Assembly (NCBI RefSeq): GCF_001983175.1
Contig: NZ_MNPW01000002.1
Span: 518,019 to 582,018, forward strand
Direction of reading: 5' to 3'
DNA from: Pseudomonas cedrina subsp. cedrina
GTDB taxonomy: Bacteria; Pseudomonadota; Gammaproteobacteria; Pseudomonadales; Pseudomonadaceae
Length of the DNA stretch: 64,000 bases
Below, piece by piece: positions 48,590 to 59,099 of the stretch (its first letter is position 1; the number at the start of each line of letters is the position of its first letter). The position numbers and the translations under genes were made by a program. Below the pieces are notes generated by a model. It saw only the letters and a program-made list of their open reading frames with translations, was not told the origin of the DNA and ran no database searches.

Positions 48590-49038
48590 CGCACCGCTTC
48601 AAGACGCGATTGGAACAGGCCCATGAGCGCGGCGATTACGAGGCGCTGCTCAGCCTGATCCCTTACGCCAAGCTGATCGGCATTGAATGCACGCGGCTCG
48701 GCGACGAATTGCTGTTTCGGCTGCCGGCCAACAAGGACAATATTGGTAACCCCATATTGCCGGCGCTGCACGGCGGGGTCATAGCAGGCTTCATGGAGCT
48801 GTCGGCGGCGTTGCACTTGCTGGTGTTTACCGGTGCGCCGGGGATTCCGAAAATCATCGATTTTTCCCTGGATTACCTGCGCGCCGGGCAGTTTCGCGAT
48901 ACTTACGCCAAATGCCAGGTATGGCGCCAGGGCCGGCGGGTGGCAAACGTGGCGATTACCGCCTGGCAAAGCACGGCGGCCGAGCCCATCGCTACCGCTC
49001 GCGCGCATTTCAAAATCGAGGAAGCGAGCCGCCCTTGA
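48586..49038 (+). CDS. Hotdog-fold thioesterase (PaaI type), second of a pair
   Basis: This 150-residue protein shares the hotdog pattern, PALHGGVIAGFMELSAALHLL, with glutamate where the first gene has aspartate, and IDFSLDYLRAGQFRDTYAK. It overlaps the upstream gene by 4 bases (ATGA). The pair is conserved next to htpG in pseudomonads, as far as I recall. The altered acidic residue may mean changed specificity or a structural role. Confidence 0.85.
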   Translation: MTHRFKTRLEQAHERGDYEALLSLIPYAKLIGIECTRLGDELLFRLPANKDNIGNPILPALHGGVIAGFMELSAALHLLVFTGAPGIPKIIDFSLDYLRAGQFRDTYAKCQVWRQGRRVANVAITAWQSTAAEPIATARAHFKIEEASRP

Positions 49039-49127
49039 AATCCTGGTCTTAGCCCCCAACTTTGATGACAACCCGCCGCCAACCCTCAAGGGCGCGGCCA
49101 CTGCCATCCAATTGGAGTTTGATGACC

Positions 49128-51032
49128 ATGAGTGTGGAAACTCAAAAGGAAACCCTGGGCTTCCAGACCGAGGTGAAGCAACTGCTGCACCTCATGATCC
49201 ATTCGCTGTATTCCAACAAGGAAATCTTCCTTCGCGAATTGATCTCGAACGCCTCTGACGCTGTCGACAAATTACGTTTCGAAGCCCTGTCCAAGCCTGA
49301 GTGGCTGGAAGGTGGCGCCGAACTGAAAATCCGCGTGAGTTTCGATAAAGACGCCAAGACCGTCACGATCGAAGACAACGGCATCGGCATGAGCCGCGAA
49401 GACGCGATTACCCATTTGGGCACGATCGCCAAATCCGGCACCGCCGATTTCATGAAGAACCTCACCGGCGATCAGAAGAAGGATTCGCACCTTATCGGTC
49501 AGTTCGGCGTGGGCTTCTATTCGGCCTTTATCGTTGCCGACCAGGTCGAAGTGTTCACCCGGCGTGCCGGCCTCGACGCCAGTGAAGGCGTGCACTGGGC
49601 CTCCAAGGGGGAGGGCGAGTTCGAAATCGCCACGGTCGACAAGGCTGAACGTGGTACCCGCATCGTGCTGCACCTCAAAGATGCTGAAGACGAATTCGCC
49701 GATGGCTGGCGTCTGCGCAACATCGTCAAGAAGTACTCCGACCACATCGCGCTGCCGATCGAACTGCCCAAAGAACAAGCGGCCGCCGAAGGCGAAGAGG
49801 CCCCTGCCCAGGAATGGGAAGTGGTCAACCGCGCCAGCGCCCTGTGGACCCGTCCGCGTACCGAGATCAAGGACGAGGAATATCAGGAGTTCTACAAGCA
49901 CATCGGTCACGACTACGAAAACCCGCTGAGCTGGAGCCACAACAAGGTGGAAGGCAAGCTGGAGTACAGCTCGCTGCTTTACGTACCGGCCCGTGCGCCG
50001 TTCGACCTGTACCAGCGTGAAGCGCCCAAAGGCCTCAAGCTCTACGTGCAGCGTGTGTTCGTAATGGACCAGGCGGAATCCTTCCTGCCGTTGTACCTGC
50101 GCTTTATCAAGGGCGTGGTCGACTCCAACGACCTGTCGCTGAACGTGTCGCGGGAGATCCTGCAGAAAGACCCGATCATCGACTCCATGAAGTCGGCGCT
50201 GACCAAGCGCGTGCTCGACATGCTGGAAAAACTGGCGAAGAACGAGCCTGAGCAATACAAGGGCTTCTGGAAAAACTTCGGCCAGGTCATGAAAGAAGGC
50301 CCGGCGGAAGATTTTGCCAACAAGGAAAAAATCGCCGGCCTGCTGCGTTTTGCCTCGACCCAAGGCGACGACGGCGAGCAGGTAGTGTCGCTCGCCGAGT
50401 ACCTGGCGCGTGCCAAGGAAGGCCAGGACAAGATCTACTACCTGACCGGCGAAACCTACGCCCAGGTCAAGAACAGCCCGCACCTGGAAGTCTTCCGCAA
50501 GAAAGGCATCGAAGTGCTGCTGCTGACCGACCGTATCGATGAGTGGCTGATGAGCTACCTCAACGAGTTCGACGGCAAGTCCTTTGTCGACGTAGCTCGT
50601 GGTGACCTCGACCTGGGTAACCTGGACTCCGAGGAAGAGAAGAAAGAAGCCGAAGAAGTCGCCAAGTCCAAAGAAGGCCTGGTTGAGCGAATCAAGGCGT
50701 CCCTGGGTGATGCGGTCAGCGAAGTGCGGGTTTCCCACCGTCTGACCGATTCCCCGGCGATCCTGGCCATCGGTGAACAGGACCTGGGCATGCAGATGCG
50801 CCAGATCCTCGAAGCCAGCGGGCAGAAGGTGCCGGATTCCAAGCCGATCTTTGAATTCAACCCGGCTCACCCGCTGATCGAGAAACTCGACGGCGAGCAG
50901 AGCGAAGAGCGCTTTGGCGACTTGTCTCACATCCTCTTCGACCAGGCGGCACTCGCTGCCGGCGACAGCCTCAAGGACCCGGCCGCTTATGTGCGCCGAC
51001 TGAACAAGCTGTTGGTTGAACTGTCGGTTTAA
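49128..51032 (+). CDS. htpG: Chaperone HtpG (bacterial Hsp90)
   Basis: HtpG is an ATP-dependent dimeric chaperone. The 634-residue protein begins [20 protein letters not shown]. The N-terminal GHKL ATPase domain has [25 protein letters not shown] and [15 protein letters not shown]. The middle domain contains [13 protein letters not shown] with the catalytic arginine, and a C-terminal dimerisation domain follows. Starts at 49122 and 49128 are both possible; 49128 agrees with the family. No heat-shock promoter was located with confidence. Confidence 0.96.
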   Translation: MSVETQKETLGFQTEVKQLLHLMIHSLYSNKEIFLRELISNASDAVDKLRFEALSKPEWLEGGAELKIRVSFDKDAKTVTIEDNGIGMSREDAITHLGTIAKSGTADFMKNLTGDQKKDSHLIGQFGVGFYSAFIVADQVEVFTRRAGLDASEGVHWASKGEGEFEIATVDKAERGTRIVLHLKDAEDEFADGWRLRNIVKKYSDHIALPIELPKEQAAAEGEEAPAQEWEVVNRASALWTRPRTEIKDEEYQEFYKHIGHDYENPLSWSHNKVEGKLEYSSLLYVPARAPFDLYQREAPKGLKLYVQRVFVMDQAESFLPLYLRFIKGVVDSNDLSLNVSREILQKDPIIDSMKSALTKRVLDMLEKLAKNEPEQYKGFWKNFGQVMKEGPAEDFANKEKIAGLLRFASTQGDDGEQVVSLAEYLARAKEGQDKIYYLTGETYAQVKNSPHLEVFRKKGIEVLLLTDRIDEWLMSYLNEFDGKSFVDVARGDLDLGNLDSEEEKKEAEEVAKSKEGLVERIKASLGDAVSEVRVSHRLTDSPAILAIGEQDLGMQMRQILEASGQKVPDSKPIFEFNPAHPLIEKLDGEQSEERFGDLSHILFDQAALAAGDSLKDPAAYVRRLNKLLVELSV

Positions 51033-51043
51033 CACCGTTGTAG

Positions 51044-51069
51044 AAAAAACCCGCTTCGGCGGGTTTTTT
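51044..51069 (+). terminator. Terminator after htpG
   Basis: An 11-bp stem AAAAAACCCGC/GCGGGTTTTTT with a TTCG tetraloop. Confidence 0.95.
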
Positions 51070-51091
51070 CGTTAAAGCTGTACCGCTTCAC

Positions 51092-51191
51092 TGTAGGAGC
51101 GAGCTTGCTCGCGAAAAACCCACAATCACCGCGTTTATCCAGGATACCCGCGTTATCGTTGATGTTTTTCGCGAGCAAGCTCGCTCCTACA
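51092..51191. repeat. REP doublet, TGTAGGAGCGAGCTTGC type
   Basis: Convergent arms TGTAGGAGCGAGCTTGCTCG and its reverse complement, extended by CGAAAAAC/GTTTTTCG. It is the only member of this sequence type in the window. It fills the gap between htpG and the next gene. Confidence 0.92.
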
Positions 51192-51227
51192 GGGAGCATC
51201 GTTAACCCATCTCAACTGGAGTAAATG

Positions 51228-51956
51228 ATGAGCCAAATCACTGTGCGTTCCGTGGTCTATCAGATTGATGGCCAGTCTTATGAAAGCCGTCTGGCGTTTG
51301 ATGCCAGCCATAAAGGCCCGTTGCCAGGCCTGTTGATGGCGCCGAACTGGATGGGGGTGAGTGCGGGTGCTGAAGACATCGCCAAGAGCGTGGCCGGCAA
51401 AGGCTACGTGGTGCTGATCGCCGACCTGTACGGGCAAAGCGTGCGTCCGTCGAACGGCGATGAAGCCGGTGCCGCGATGATGCCGTTGAAAAACGACCGC
51501 GCGTTGCTGAACAAGCGCATGCAGGCGGCCTTCGAACAACTGCAAGGCCAGTTCGAAGCGGCTGTCGATACGTCGAAGCTGGCAACCTTTGGTTTCTGCT
51601 TCGGGGGTTGCTGCTCCCTGGAACTGGCGCGTACCGGTGCGCCAGTCAAGGCTGCTATTTCGTTCCACGGCACCCTGGACACGCCGAACCCGGCGGATGC
51701 CAAGAACATCAAGGGTTCAGTGCTGGTGCTGCATGGCGCGTCCGACCCCTTGGTGCCCAAGGAGCAACTGCCGGCGTTCGAAGATGAAATGAACGCAGCC
51801 GGTGTGGATTGGCAATTGCTGAGCTATGGCGGCGCGGTGCATTCGTTTACCGATCCGCAGGCGAATGTGCCGGGCAAGATGATGTATGACGCCAAGACGG
51901 CTGAACGGGCCTTCCGGTCGATGCATAACTTGTTGGATGAAGTGTTCAAGGGCTGA
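51228..51956 (+). CDS. Dienelactone hydrolase family protein
   Basis: This 242-residue alpha/beta hydrolase has the dienelactone-hydrolase nucleophile motif FGFCFGG (Cys124), an acid in HGASDPLVP and a histidine in GGAVHSFTDP, giving a Cys-Asp-His triad. Such proteins cleave lactones or small esters, and the physiological substrate is unknown. ATG 51228 is preferred over 51225 because of spacing from CTGGAG. It stands alone between REP units. Confidence 0.88.
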   Translation: MSQITVRSVVYQIDGQSYESRLAFDASHKGPLPGLLMAPNWMGVSAGAEDIAKSVAGKGYVVLIADLYGQSVRPSNGDEAGAAMMPLKNDRALLNKRMQAAFEQLQGQFEAAVDTSKLATFGFCFGGCCSLELARTGAPVKAAISFHGTLDTPNPADAKNIKGSVLVLHGASDPLVPKEQLPAFEDEMNAAGVDWQLLSYGGAVHSFTDPQANVPGKMMYDAKTAERAFRSMHNLLDEVFKG

Positions 51957-51979
51957 TTCTTCAGCGCTTGTTCCGGCCT

Positions 51980-52049
51980 TATCGCAGGCAAGCCAGCTCC
52001 CACAGGTTGAAATGCATTCCAACCTGTGGGAGCTGGCTTGCCTGCGATA
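51980..52049. repeat. Long outward REP hairpin with 30-bp perfect arms
   Basis: The arms TATCGCAGGCAAGCCAGCTC... and the reverse complement are perfectly paired over 30 bases (51980-52009 and 52020-52049) around a 10-base loop that contains AATGCATTC. The arms point outward. A related unit with the same AATGCATTCC loop is at 54124-54196. It lies between convergent genes, 1 base from the pirin stop, and may act as a transcription terminator for both. Confidence 0.93.
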
Positions 52050-52050
52050 G

Positions 52051-52917
52051 CTATCTGACAGGCAACTCAATTCTGTCTGTTTCACCCGGCACCGTCGGCC
52101 AATCCCCCGCCGCCCAACGCTGCCTGGCCTGCTCGATCACCGCGGGGTCACTCGCCACAAAATTCCAATTGATCCGCCGCGGCCCATCCAGCGGCGCGCC
52201 GCCGACTAGCACCAGATGGCAATCACTCTCGGCGAACAGCGTCAGCTCCTGCCCGGCCGGCAACACCACCAGGCTGTGGACTTCCAACGCTTGGCCCTCC
52301 AATTGCGCTTCACCTTCCAGTACATACACCGCGCGTTCCTCATGCTCATCCGGGATCAGCAACGTAGTGGCGGTCTGCATCTGCACTTCGGCATACAACG
52401 TGGGCGACAGCACCGGCACCGGCGATTTGAGGCAGAACCCATTGCCCGCGATCAGGCGGACATGCACGCCGAGGTTGTCACTCACCGGCAGGCTCGCGGC
52501 CGGGTGATGGCTGTAATGCCCCGGCCCTGTCTCGTGGTCCCTGGGTGACGCCAGCCATACTTGCAGGCCATGCAGGCTGAAACCACTGGCCTTGAGGGCT
52601 TCGGGCGTCCGTTCGACGTGGGCGATCGCGCTGCCGGCGGTCATCCAACTGACGTCACCGGCCTGCACCACCTGGTCCGAGCCCAGGCTGTCCTTGTGCT
52701 GCAACGCGCCTTCGAACAGATAGGTGAGGGTGCTCAGCCCGATATGCGGATGCTGGCGGATGTTCATGCCATCGCCCGCTGCATAGCGGGTGGGCAGCAT
52801 ATGGTCGAAGAACACAAAAGGGCCCACGCTGCGGCACGCCCGCGAGGGCAGCGGACGCAGGATGGGTTGGCCTTCGACATCTTCGGGGCGAGGACGGATC
52901 ACGGTGAAGGGGGTCAT
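52051..52917 (-). CDS. Pirin family protein
   Basis: This 288-residue bicupin of the pirin family has the N-terminal cupin with metal-binding histidines in IRQHPHIGLSTLTYLFEG and SAIAHVERTP. The C-terminal half contains SPTLYAEVQMQ and ERAVYVLEGEAQLEG. Pirins bind iron, and some have quercetinase activity or modulate partner enzymes. Start MTPFTVIRPRP at 52917 is chosen over a longer frame. It is divergent from an exported amidohydrolase. Confidence 0.9.
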   Translation of the reverse strand: MTPFTVIRPRPEDVEGQPILRPLPSRACRSVGPFVFFDHMLPTRYAAGDGMNIRQHPHIGLSTLTYLFEGALQHKDSLGSDQVVQAGDVSWMTAGSAIAHVERTPEALKASGFSLHGLQVWLASPRDHETGPGHYSHHPAASLPVSDNLGVHVRLIAGNGFCLKSPVPVLSPTLYAEVQMQTATTLLIPDEHEERAVYVLEGEAQLEGQALEVHSLVVLPAGQELTLFAESDCHLVLVGGAPLDGPRRINWNFVASDPAVIEQARQRWAAGDWPTVPGETDRIELPVR

Positions 52918-53075
52918 GGTGCATCCCAGTCTGAGCAGGTTGGATGAGGCTGAGCATAACCCGCTCGGTAGGATGTTGCCGCTATTGGCTGAAGGCGCCT
53001 TCCGATGTTCCGCGTGGATGAACCCTGGCATGCCGCGCAAGGTCTACCCGTATCAACTCTTATCGAGGTTTTACC

Positions 53076-54077
53076 GTGCCCTGGACTCGCCTGCCCCTTG
53101 CCCTGTTGCTCGCCGCCAGCAGCCTTGCCGTGCACGCTCGCGACTATGCCTACAGCGATGCGCACCTGCACTACGTCGATTTCTTCCAGGAAACGGCCGG
53201 CATGGACAAGCTGCTCAAGGCGATGGCCGACAACCGCATCGAACATGTGATGATTTCCGGCATACCCGTCGCGAAGAAATGGCACGAAGACGAACCCAAG
53301 CGCCCGCGCTACTACGCCGGTGACGACGCCGATGCCTACTGGTACAGCGCCACTGACGTGATCGTCGCGGCGGCGGTCAACAAACTGACCCCTGAGCAGC
53401 GCGCGCATTTTCATCCGTTTCTGTCGGGCTTCAACCCCAACGACAAGAACTCGGACGCGCATATCCAGCGCATGCTCGACCTCAACCCGGGTCTGTGGCA
53501 GGGCATCGGCGAAGTCTTCACGCGTCATGATGACCTTACGGCCCTCACGGCGGGCGACACCCCGCGCGCCAATAACGAGGCCATGACGCGTATCTATCAC
53601 CTGGCGGCGGAGAATGATTTGCCGGTGATGCTGCATTCCAACATCACCTCCAAGCGCGAGCGTAACCCGCTGTACCTGGCTGAAGTGGAGGAGCCACTGC
53701 GCAACCATCCGCACACGCGCTTTATCTGGGCCCATGCCGGCACCAGCAAGGAGATTCATCGCCATCAGGTGCAGATGGACTTTCTACTGCCGACCTTGAA
53801 CCGCATGCTGGAGGCTTATCCCAACCTGTACATCGACCTGTCCTGGAGCATGCTGACGCCGTATCTGCTCGATGACGCAGGTCAGCCCCGGCCTGAGTGG
53901 GTCAAGCTGGTGGAGCGCTTCCCCGACCGGTTCATGCTGGGCTCGGATGTAGTAGGGCGTTTCAATAAGCTGGGCAAGGAAATGCGCCGCTTTGACCCAT
54001 TTCTGGATGCCTTGCCTGAGGACGTTGCGCGCAAAGTGGCGCGGGATAACTTCCTCGCGGTTCTGCCCAAGCTCTGA
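53076..54077 (+). CDS. Exported amidohydrolase-family protein (amidohydrolase 2 type)
   Basis: This 333-residue TIM-barrel metal hydrolase has a signal peptide (LAASSLAVHA-RDY). The barrel starts with the metal motif SDAHLHYVDF (His30 and His32). MLHSN, then IWAHAG, later supplies further histidines, and MLGSDVVGR the final aspartate. Most relatives are cytoplasmic, so export is unusual. It begins with GTG 53076 behind GAGG. Its substrate is unknown. Confidence 0.85.
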   Translation: MPWTRLPLALLLAASSLAVHARDYAYSDAHLHYVDFFQETAGMDKLLKAMADNRIEHVMISGIPVAKKWHEDEPKRPRYYAGDDADAYWYSATDVIVAAAVNKLTPEQRAHFHPFLSGFNPNDKNSDAHIQRMLDLNPGLWQGIGEVFTRHDDLTALTAGDTPRANNEAMTRIYHLAAENDLPVMLHSNITSKRERNPLYLAEVEEPLRNHPHTRFIWAHAGTSKEIHRHQVQMDFLLPTLNRMLEAYPNLYIDLSWSMLTPYLLDDAGQPRPEWVKLVERFPDRFMLGSDVVGRFNKLGKEMRRFDPFLDALPEDVARKVARDNFLAVLPKL

Positions 54078-54123
54078 ACGTCACGGTGGCACGGTTTTGG
54101 CGTGAGGCTGGACACCGAGTCGG

Positions 54124-54196
54124 CTTCATCGCAGGCAAGCCAGCTCCCACAGGGGAATGCATTCCAAATGTGGGAGCTGGCTTGCCTGCGATGAAG
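54124..54196. repeat. Outward REP hairpin with 28-bp arms
   Basis: CTTCATCGCAGGCAAGCCAG... (54124-54151) pairs with its reverse complement (54169-54196). The loop contains AATGCATTCC, as at 51980-52049. Pairing continues imperfectly into GAGTCG/CGACTC on the outside. Confidence 0.92.
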
Positions 54197-54223
54197 ACGA
54201 CTCGGTCTGGGTCAATCACCCTC

Positions 54224-54254
54224 AAAAAAGCCCCGAACCAGTCGGGGCTTTTTA
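54224..54254. terminator. Terminator between amidohydrolase and fabB
   Basis: A stem AAAAAGCCCCGA/TCGGGGCTTTTT with ACCAG loop has T runs on both strands. The flanking genes converge, so it can serve both. Confidence 0.93.
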
Positions 54255-54273
54255 TGGGATCAAGCTACAGGCC

Positions 54274-55494
54274 TTACTTGCCCTGCCAGCGTTTCAGCAC
54301 CAGGGTGGCGTTAGTGCCACCGAAGCCGAAGCTGTTGCTCATCACGGTGTCGATCTTGGCGTTTTCAACGGTTTTGGTCAGGATCGGCATATCGGCCACG
54401 ACCGGATCAATCTCGTCGATGTTGGCCGAGCCGGCCATGAAGTTGCCTTCCATCATCAGCAGGCAGTAGATCGCTTCGTGAACACCGGCGGCGCCCAGGG
54501 AGTGACCGGACAGGCTCTTGGTGGAGCTGATGGCCGGGGCCTTGTCGCCGAATACCGCGCGTACGCCTTCCATTTCCTTGGCGTCGCCGACCGGAGTCGA
54601 AGTGCCGTGGGTGTTCAGGTAGTCGATCGGGGTATCCACGGTAGACATCGCCATCTGCATGCAACGGATGGCGCCTTCACCGCTTGGGGCAACCATGTCG
54701 TAGCCGTCGGAGGTCGCGCCATAGCCGACGATTTCGGCATAGATCTTGGCGCCACGGGCCAGAGCGTGCTCCAGCTCCTCGACCACCACCATGCCGCCAC
54801 CGCCGGCGATGACGAAACCGTCACGCTTGGCGTCGTAGGCACGGGAAGCCTTTTCCGGGGTTTCGTTGTATTGGGTAGACAGCGCGCCCATGGCGTCGAA
54901 CAGGAACGATTGGCTCCAATGCTCTTCTTCACCGCCGCCGGCGAACACGATGTCCTGCTTGCCCAGCTGGATCTGCTCAACGGCAGTCCCGATGCAGTGG
55001 GCGCTGGTGGCGCACGCCGACGAGATCGAGTAGTTCACACCCTTGATCGCGAACGGTGTCGCCAGGCAGGCCGAAACGGTGCTGCCCATGGTCCGCGTAA
55101 CGCGGTACGGGCCGACGCGCTTCACGCCTTTTTCGCGCAGGATGTCCAGCGCTTCCATCTGGTTGAGGGTCGATGCGCCGCCGGAGCCGGCGATCAGGCC
55201 GGTGCGTACGTTCGATACCTGGTCGTCGCTCAGGCCGGAGTCGGCGATCGCATCTTTCATCGCCAGGTAGGCGTAGGCGGCAGCGTGGCCGACGAAGCGA
55301 TAGATCTTGCGATCGATCAGCTCTTCGAGGGGCAGGTCGATGGAGCCGGAAACCTGGCTACGCAGACCCATTTCGGCATATTCCGGGTTGAAGCGGATGC
55401 CAGGGCGACTTGCACGCAGGTTAGCGGTGACGGTCTCTTTGTCATTGCCCAGGCAAGAAACGATACCCAGACCAGTGATAACGACGCGGCGCAT
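54274..55494 (-). CDS. fabB: 3-oxoacyl-ACP synthase I (FabB)
   Basis: FabB elongates the unsaturated intermediate made by FabA and so commits carbon to unsaturated fatty acids. The 406-residue ketosynthase has the catalytic cysteine in [11 protein letters not shown] (Cys161) and the two histidines in [11 protein letters not shown] and [11 protein letters not shown]. It lies 11 bases after fabA on the same strand, as in all pseudomonads. Confidence 0.96.
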   Translation of the reverse strand: MRRVVITGLGIVSCLGNDKETVTANLRASRPGIRFNPEYAEMGLRSQVSGSIDLPLEELIDRKIYRFVGHAAAYAYLAMKDAIADSGLSDDQVSNVRTGLIAGSGGASTLNQMEALDILREKGVKRVGPYRVTRTMGSTVSACLATPFAIKGVNYSISSACATSAHCIGTAVEQIQLGKQDIVFAGGGEEEHWSQSFLFDAMGALSTQYNETPEKASRAYDAKRDGFVIAGGGGMVVVEELEHALARGAKIYAEIVGYGATSDGYDMVAPSGEGAIRCMQMAMSTVDTPIDYLNTHGTSTPVGDAKEMEGVRAVFGDKAPAISSTKSLSGHSLGAAGVHEAIYCLLMMEGNFMAGSANIDEIDPVVADMPILTKTVENAKIDTVMSNSFGFGGTNATLVLKRWQGK

Positions 55495-55505
55495 GCGGAT
55501 AACCC

Positions 55506-56021
55506 TTAAAAGTTGTCAGTGGAAGTGAATACGCCAACCCGAAGGCCTTCGGCAGTATAGATCTCGCGACCGTCGACAGTCACCGAACCGTCGGCGATGG
55601 CCAGGTTCAGCTTGCCCTTGAGGACGCGCTTGATTTGAATGTTGTAGGTGACTTTCTTGGCGGTCGGCAGGACCTGGCCAAAGAACTTCACTTCACCCGA
55701 ACCCAGGGCGCGACCGCGACCCGGCAGGCCTTGCCAGCCCAGGTAGAAGCCGACCAGTTGCCACATGGCGTCGAGGCCCAGGCAGCCCGGCATCACCGGG
55801 TCACCTTCGAAATGGCAGGCGAAGAACCAGAGGTCCGGGGTGATATCCAGCTCGGCGACCAATTCACCTTTGCCGTACTTGCCACCTTCTTCGCTGATAT
55901 GGGTGATGCGATCCACCATCAGCATGTTCGGGGCGGGCAGTTGCGCGTTACCTGGGCCGAACAGCTCACCGCGACTGCAGCGCAGCAGTTCTTCCCGAGT
56001 AAAGGCGTTTTGTTTGGTCAT
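55506..56021 (-). CDS. fabA: 3-hydroxydecanoyl-ACP dehydratase/isomerase FabA
   Basis: FabA dehydrates 3-hydroxydecanoyl-ACP and isomerises the double bond, introducing unsaturation anaerobically. At 171 residues it matches the family. Catalytic His70 ([15 protein letters not shown]) and Asp84 (LGLDAMWQL) are at the E. coli positions. ATG 56021 follows GAGGAGCTCGC. It forms an operon with fabB, with a FabR/DesT-like site upstream at 56155-56172. Confidence 0.97.
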   Translation of the reverse strand: MTKQNAFTREELLRCSRGELFGPGNAQLPAPNMLMVDRITHISEEGGKYGKGELVAELDITPDLWFFACHFEGDPVMPGCLGLDAMWQLVGFYLGWQGLPGRGRALGSGEVKFFGQVLPTAKKVTYNIQIKRVLKGKLNLAIADGSVTVDGREIYTAEGLRVGVFTSTDNF

Positions 56022-56154
56022 GCGAGCTCCTCAATAATCCCATGCGGCAGGGTAGGGCAAATCTTCCCGAACCGAATGAAGCGTTCATGCCTCATGTCGG
56101 CAGCCTACACATAGACTATTGCGTTGTAGTGAAAGTCACAGCGGCAAGGTACTC

Positions 56155-56172
56155 AATGTACACTTGTTCACT
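56155..56172 (-). promoter_or_regulatory. FabR/DesT-like operator upstream of fabA
   Basis: AATGTACACTTGTTCACT closely resembles the E. coli FabR site (GTACAC-TGTTC-CT pattern) and the AGTGAAC half-site reported for the P. aeruginosa regulator DesT. It lies about 135-150 bases before the fabA start. The match is to motifs recalled from memory. Confidence 0.55.
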
Positions 56173-56270
56173 GAAATGTTAAACCGGGCCCGTTTATGGG
56201 CTCGTTCGGGTGCCTAAGACTGCCGCACTTTCGCCTTTCACGCCAGTCAGAGTTGGCTGATGGCGCGGCG

Positions 56271-58168
<1,898 letters not shown>

Positions 58169-58172
<4 letters not shown>

Positions 58173-59098
58173 GGACGTTTTTCTCCTTCGGCCAGTCGCG
58201 TGGCGACGCTGGTTTCGTCCACCTGTTCGAGCCCCAGTGAGCGCGCGACTTGGGGGTTGCCGACGATTTTGAAGTGTTCCGGATACAGCGAACGCGGCCA
58301 GTTGGCGGGCGGGTGGTCGAGCAGGCGGTCGAGCACGGCCAGCCAGTCGGCCTGGTCGCTGTAGGTGCTGGCCAGGCTGCCGGCCCGCACAAACCCTGCA
58401 TTCGGGCCCACCAGCGGCAATTGCTGGGCGTAGCTGCTCAGCAGCAGGTTCTTCGCGGTTTTCGGGTTGTACAACTGCGGGTCGTCGAGGCCGAGCAGCA
58501 CGTCACTTTTTCTGAACAGGGTTTGCAGCGGCCGGCTGTCGTTAATGTTGTCCCAACGCTGGGGCACGATCTGCAGGCCCAGCGGCGTGGCGTGCTGGCG
58601 CAGTTCGGTCAGCAGGAATTCACTGTCGGCGCCGTACAGCACACCGATGCGCCGCGCCTGGGGCAGGATGCCGGCGATCAGGCGCAATTGGCGCGCCAGC
58701 GGTGGGTCGCTCCACAACAGGCTGATGCGCGGGTGTTGCGTTGCGCCCAGGCGCTGCTGGGCCTGCAGCCGGCTGATGCGCAGCACCAGGGTCGGCGGGC
58801 CCTGGGCGTCCCGCAAGCGCCAGTCGAGGCTGGGCAGGTCGAGCAGGATCAGGCGGGTAGTGGCTGGCAGTCGGCTGGGTGCCGGCAAGTCATCGAGGAC
58901 GGTGAAGGTGACCGTGTCTTCGGGGCGTTGCCGGGCCAGGGCCTGGGTGAAGTCCTGGACCCCGGCGCTGTCTTCGGCGGCGGTCAGCAGGATATCGGCG
59001 CTCCAGGCCGGCGCGGCCGCCAGCAGGCAGACGAGCAGCACCGCGCGTCGCCAGAGCGTGTTGAGAGAAAAGCAAGTCATCCGTGACAAGTCGCCCAT
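58169..59098 (-). CDS. Periplasmic ABC-type substrate-binding-like protein
   Basis: This 309-residue protein has a signal peptide ([14 protein letters not shown]) and the fold pattern of the ABC_sub_bind (TrpX-like) family: a first lobe to about residue 150, then [22 protein letters not shown] and [14 protein letters not shown] for the second. No permease or ATPase is adjacent. It sits between a TonB-dependent receptor gene (1-base gap) and a hybrid kinase (ATGA overlap), so it more likely feeds ligand information to the kinase's periplasmic domain than to a transporter. A start at the Met 6 codons later is possible. Confidence 0.83.
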
Positions 59099-59099
59099 G

